Shown here in pieces: positions 31,490 through 33,286 of a stretch of 33,286 nt of DNA. Under the pieces are notes generated by a model that was not told the DNA's origin, made no database searches, and saw only the letters and a list, made by a program, of their open reading frames with translations. The stretch's first letter is position 1; each line of letters begins with the position of its first letter. The position numbers and the translations under genes were made by a program. The stretch comes from Candidatus Aenigmatarchaeota archaeon (GTDB lineage Archaea > Aenigmatarchaeota > Aenigmatarchaeia > CG10238-14), in the NCBI GenBank assembly GCA_017610225.1, contig JAFCCM010000020.1, positions 1 to 33,286 of the forward strand. The letters are read 5' to 3'.

Positions 31490-32524
31490 TTATTTTCTCC
31501 TCTTTTCTAAATGTGCAAGTTCATTAATATTACTTTTTCCTTTTGAAATTAAATTTGACATTCCCATACAAGTCCAATTACATTTTCTGCAGAATTTTAT
31601 TTTATCTAATATAATTGACGATTTTGCAAATTGTATAATTTGCATATTTTTATCAAATAAACGATTATTCAATTTTATATATTTTGGAGTATTTACTCCT
31701 CTAATTCTTAAACAAAGTCTTATAGATCCATCAGCATCAATTGTAATATTATGTAAATTATTTTCTATTTTACAATCTAAATTTGATGGAAGAATTTCTA
31801 AAACTTTATCCATATGAATTCCTAACATATGAGCATCTAATTTATCATTTCTTATTAATTGCAATTGTTCTTTAAGAATATCTGAATTATGAACTAATAA
31901 ATTTTTATCAGTAATATTTGAAAAATCATAATATGGACTTTTAGAAATATCTATAAATGTAATATCTGTATTAATATTATGTTCGCTGAGTTCTTTAACT
32001 GTTTGATATAAATATTTAACATTTTCGTTTGAAATTGTCATTTCTGCTACTAAATCTTTTATATACGGGCGAAGTGATATTAATTGAGACATTCCATAAT
32101 AACTTTTTTTAGATTGATCTGTATTTTTATCTTTATATAATGGATCAATAGAACTTGTCAATCCTTGTATATAATCAACACTTGATAAAAGAGTTTCAAT
32201 TGAATCTTGAATTCCAGGAGAATTATTTGTAATTATTGTATAATGAATATTCTTTTTATTACAATAATTTATTATTTCTGGAAGGTCTGATCTTAAAAAA
32301 GGTTCTCCTCCATAAAATATATGAAAACAATCTGGATTATGTTTTTTGAGTTTCTTTAATCCTTCAATAATATATTCAGTTGACATTTCATTTTCAATAT
32401 AATATTTCATATTAGGATATTCTGCTGGTTTATTTTTATAATTTTTTGTGATTGCACAATATGAACAATTTAAATTACATTTTCTTGTCAAAAGCCAATT
32501 TACTATATGTATTTTATTCTCCAT
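31490..32524 (-). CDS. Radical SAM enzyme with SPASM/twitch-like C-terminus
   Basis: 344 residues. The radical SAM cluster motif is CNLNCSYC (Cys16, 20, 23), followed by YGGEP (71-75), which contacts SAM, and a TIM-barrel pattern to about residue 230. The C-terminal part has a second Cys set, DCKIENNLHNITIDADGSIR and then LCLRIRGV (Cys251, Cys271), and FCRKCNWTC (Cys312, 315, 319). This is the layout of auxiliary-cluster SPASM/twitch domains. Enzymes of this kind mostly modify peptides or proteins and less often small molecules. No obvious precursor peptide is adjacent. It lies in the same operon as the ubiquitin-like cassette, so a protein substrate is possible, but the link is inference. 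Confidence 0.88.
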   Translation of the reverse strand: MENKIHIVNWLLTRKCNLNCSYCAITKNYKNKPAEYPNMKYYIENEMSTEYIIEGLKKLKKHNPDCFHIFYGGEPFLRSDLPEIINYCNKKNIHYTIITNNSPGIQDSIETLLSSVDYIQGLTSSIDPLYKDKNTDQSKKSYYGMSQLISLRPYIKDLVAEMTISNENVKYLYQTVKELSEHNINTDITFIDISKSPYYDFSNITDKNLLVHNSDILKEQLQLIRNDKLDAHMLGIHMDKVLEILPSNLDCKIENNLHNITIDADGSIRLCLRIRGVNTPKYIKLNNRLFDKNMQIIQFAKSSIILDKIKFCRKCNWTCMGMSNLISKGKSNINELAHLEKRRK

Positions 32525-32549
32525 TATTAATTCTCCTATAAAACTTAAT

Positions 32550-33260
32550 TTACAATATCAATTTTCTTATTTCTGGACGATCTTTAATATTTTTACAATA
32601 ATGATAAGCATCTATTGATTCAGTAATATTCTTTCTTATTTCTGGACGATCTTTAATATTTTTACAATACAAATAAGCCCACCTAGAATTAGTAATATAT
32701 TTTCTCATCTCTGGACGATCTTTAATATTTTGACAATAATAATAAGCATAATCTGATTCAGTAATATTCTTTCTTATTTCTGGACGATCTTTAATATTTT
32801 TACAATACAAATAAGGCCACCTAGATTCAGTAATAAATTTTCTTATTTCTGGACGATCTTTAATATTTTGACAATAATAATAAGCATAATCTGATTCAGT
32901 AATATTCTTTCTTATTTCTGGACGATCTTTAATATCTCGACAATACAAATAAGCCCACCTAGAATTAGTAATATATTTTCTCATCTCTGGACGATCTTTT
33001 ATATCTCGACAATACAAATAAACATCATAAGATTCAGTAATAAATTTTCTCATCTCTGGTCGATCTTTAATATTTTTACAATAATAATAAGCATAATCTG
33101 ATTTAGTAATATGTTTTCTAATTTCTGGTCGATCTTTAATATCCAGACAATAATAATAAGCCCATTCAGATTCAGTAATTAAACTCCAATATTCTTCTTT
33201 ATCTTCTTCAAGACAAAGATTATACATTATCTCCGACATTTCTTTTGGATTTATCCACAT
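32550..33260 (-). CDS. Protein of tandem 23-residue repeats
   Basis: 236 residues. After a 30-residue head, the protein is made of nine near-identical 23-residue units of the form ITESDYAYYYCKNIKDRPEI followed by RK, the last one partial. Each has an aromatic pair, an invariant Cys and the motif IKDRPE[IM]RK. Repeats of this kind occur in other large phages and probably stack as helical hairpins into a solenoid for protein binding; this is inference. The underlying DNA is a 69-base tandem repeat, prone to expansion and contraction. The start at ATG 33260 has AAGGA upstream. It is the first gene in the window and may begin the operon. Confidence 0.75.
   Translation of the reverse strand: MWINPKEMSEIMYNLCLEEDKEEYWSLITESEWAYYYCLDIKDRPEIRKHITKSDYAYYYCKNIKDRPEMRKFITESYDVYLYCRDIKDRPEMRKYITNSRWAYLYCRDIKDRPEIRKNITESDYAYYYCQNIKDRPEIRKFITESRWPYLYCKNIKDRPEIRKNITESDYAYYYCQNIKDRPEMRKYITNSRWAYLYCKNIKDRPEIRKNITESIDAYHYCKNIKDRPEIRKLIL
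32570..33180 (-). repeat. Tandem 69-base coding repeats
   Basis: Nine units of 69 bases, several almost identical over their whole length (for example around 32745 and 32880), each coding for one 23-residue repeat. Two alternating unit types (DYAYYYC and RWAYLYC) suggest duplication of a pair of units. Confidence 0.85.
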
Positions 33261-33286
33261 GATTTAATCCTTAAAAATTTTATCTC

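Noticed and set aside
32570..33180. CRISPR-like array
   Set aside because: The 69-base repeats are contiguous without spacers and keep one open frame encoding a regular 23-residue repeat.

Overview
The window is one strongly AT-rich stretch in which every credible gene lies on the minus strand, so transcription runs from base 33286 towards base 1. A terminase large subunit, a very long tape-measure-like virion protein, a baseplate-hub-like protein, a complete phage-borne two-subunit RNA polymerase and three homing endonucleases identify it as part of a large tailed dsDNA phage (jumbo-phage type) or its prophage form. Shine-Dalgarno sites of the AGGAG type precede most genes, and TGA, TAA and TAG all act as stops, so the code is standard. 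The host cannot be named from the sequence.

In transcription order, 33260-26205 is one tight block. It encodes a protein of 23-residue repeats, a radical SAM/SPASM-like enzyme, a small SH3-like protein, an unknown protein, and then a ubiquitin-like conjugation cassette: an 837-residue protein whose N-terminal part resembles PRTRC protein B, a JAMM peptidase, a ThiF/E1-like enzyme, and a SAP-plus-beta-grasp ubiquitin-like protein. A strong terminator at 26145-26178 closes the block. Next, 26125-23654 holds a second E1-like protein with an adjacent small protein carrying an E2-type HPN...C signature, plus a PC4-like protein and small helical proteins. The RNA polymerase follows (beta' 23636-20931, HNH endonuclease, beta 20070-17074), then FolE2-type GTP cyclohydrolase.

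16163-10099 is an accessory stretch of small unknown proteins containing several decayed genes: a frameshifted and nonsense-interrupted gene, a frameshifted repeat protein, and a macro-domain gene whose middle is missing. 9975-1 is the virion-assembly section: hub-like protein, HNH endonuclease, terminase, a split Vsr-like homing endonuclease, a zinc-metallopeptidase-like protein, and the tape-measure-like protein running off the left edge.

The most interesting parts are the E1/E2/JAMM/Ubl gene set, which looks like a complete protein-conjugation pathway carried by a phage next to its own RNA polymerase, and a GC-rich 46-base repeat (10263-10308 and 17005-17050) whose two copies differ by base changes that preserve a predicted RNA hairpin.
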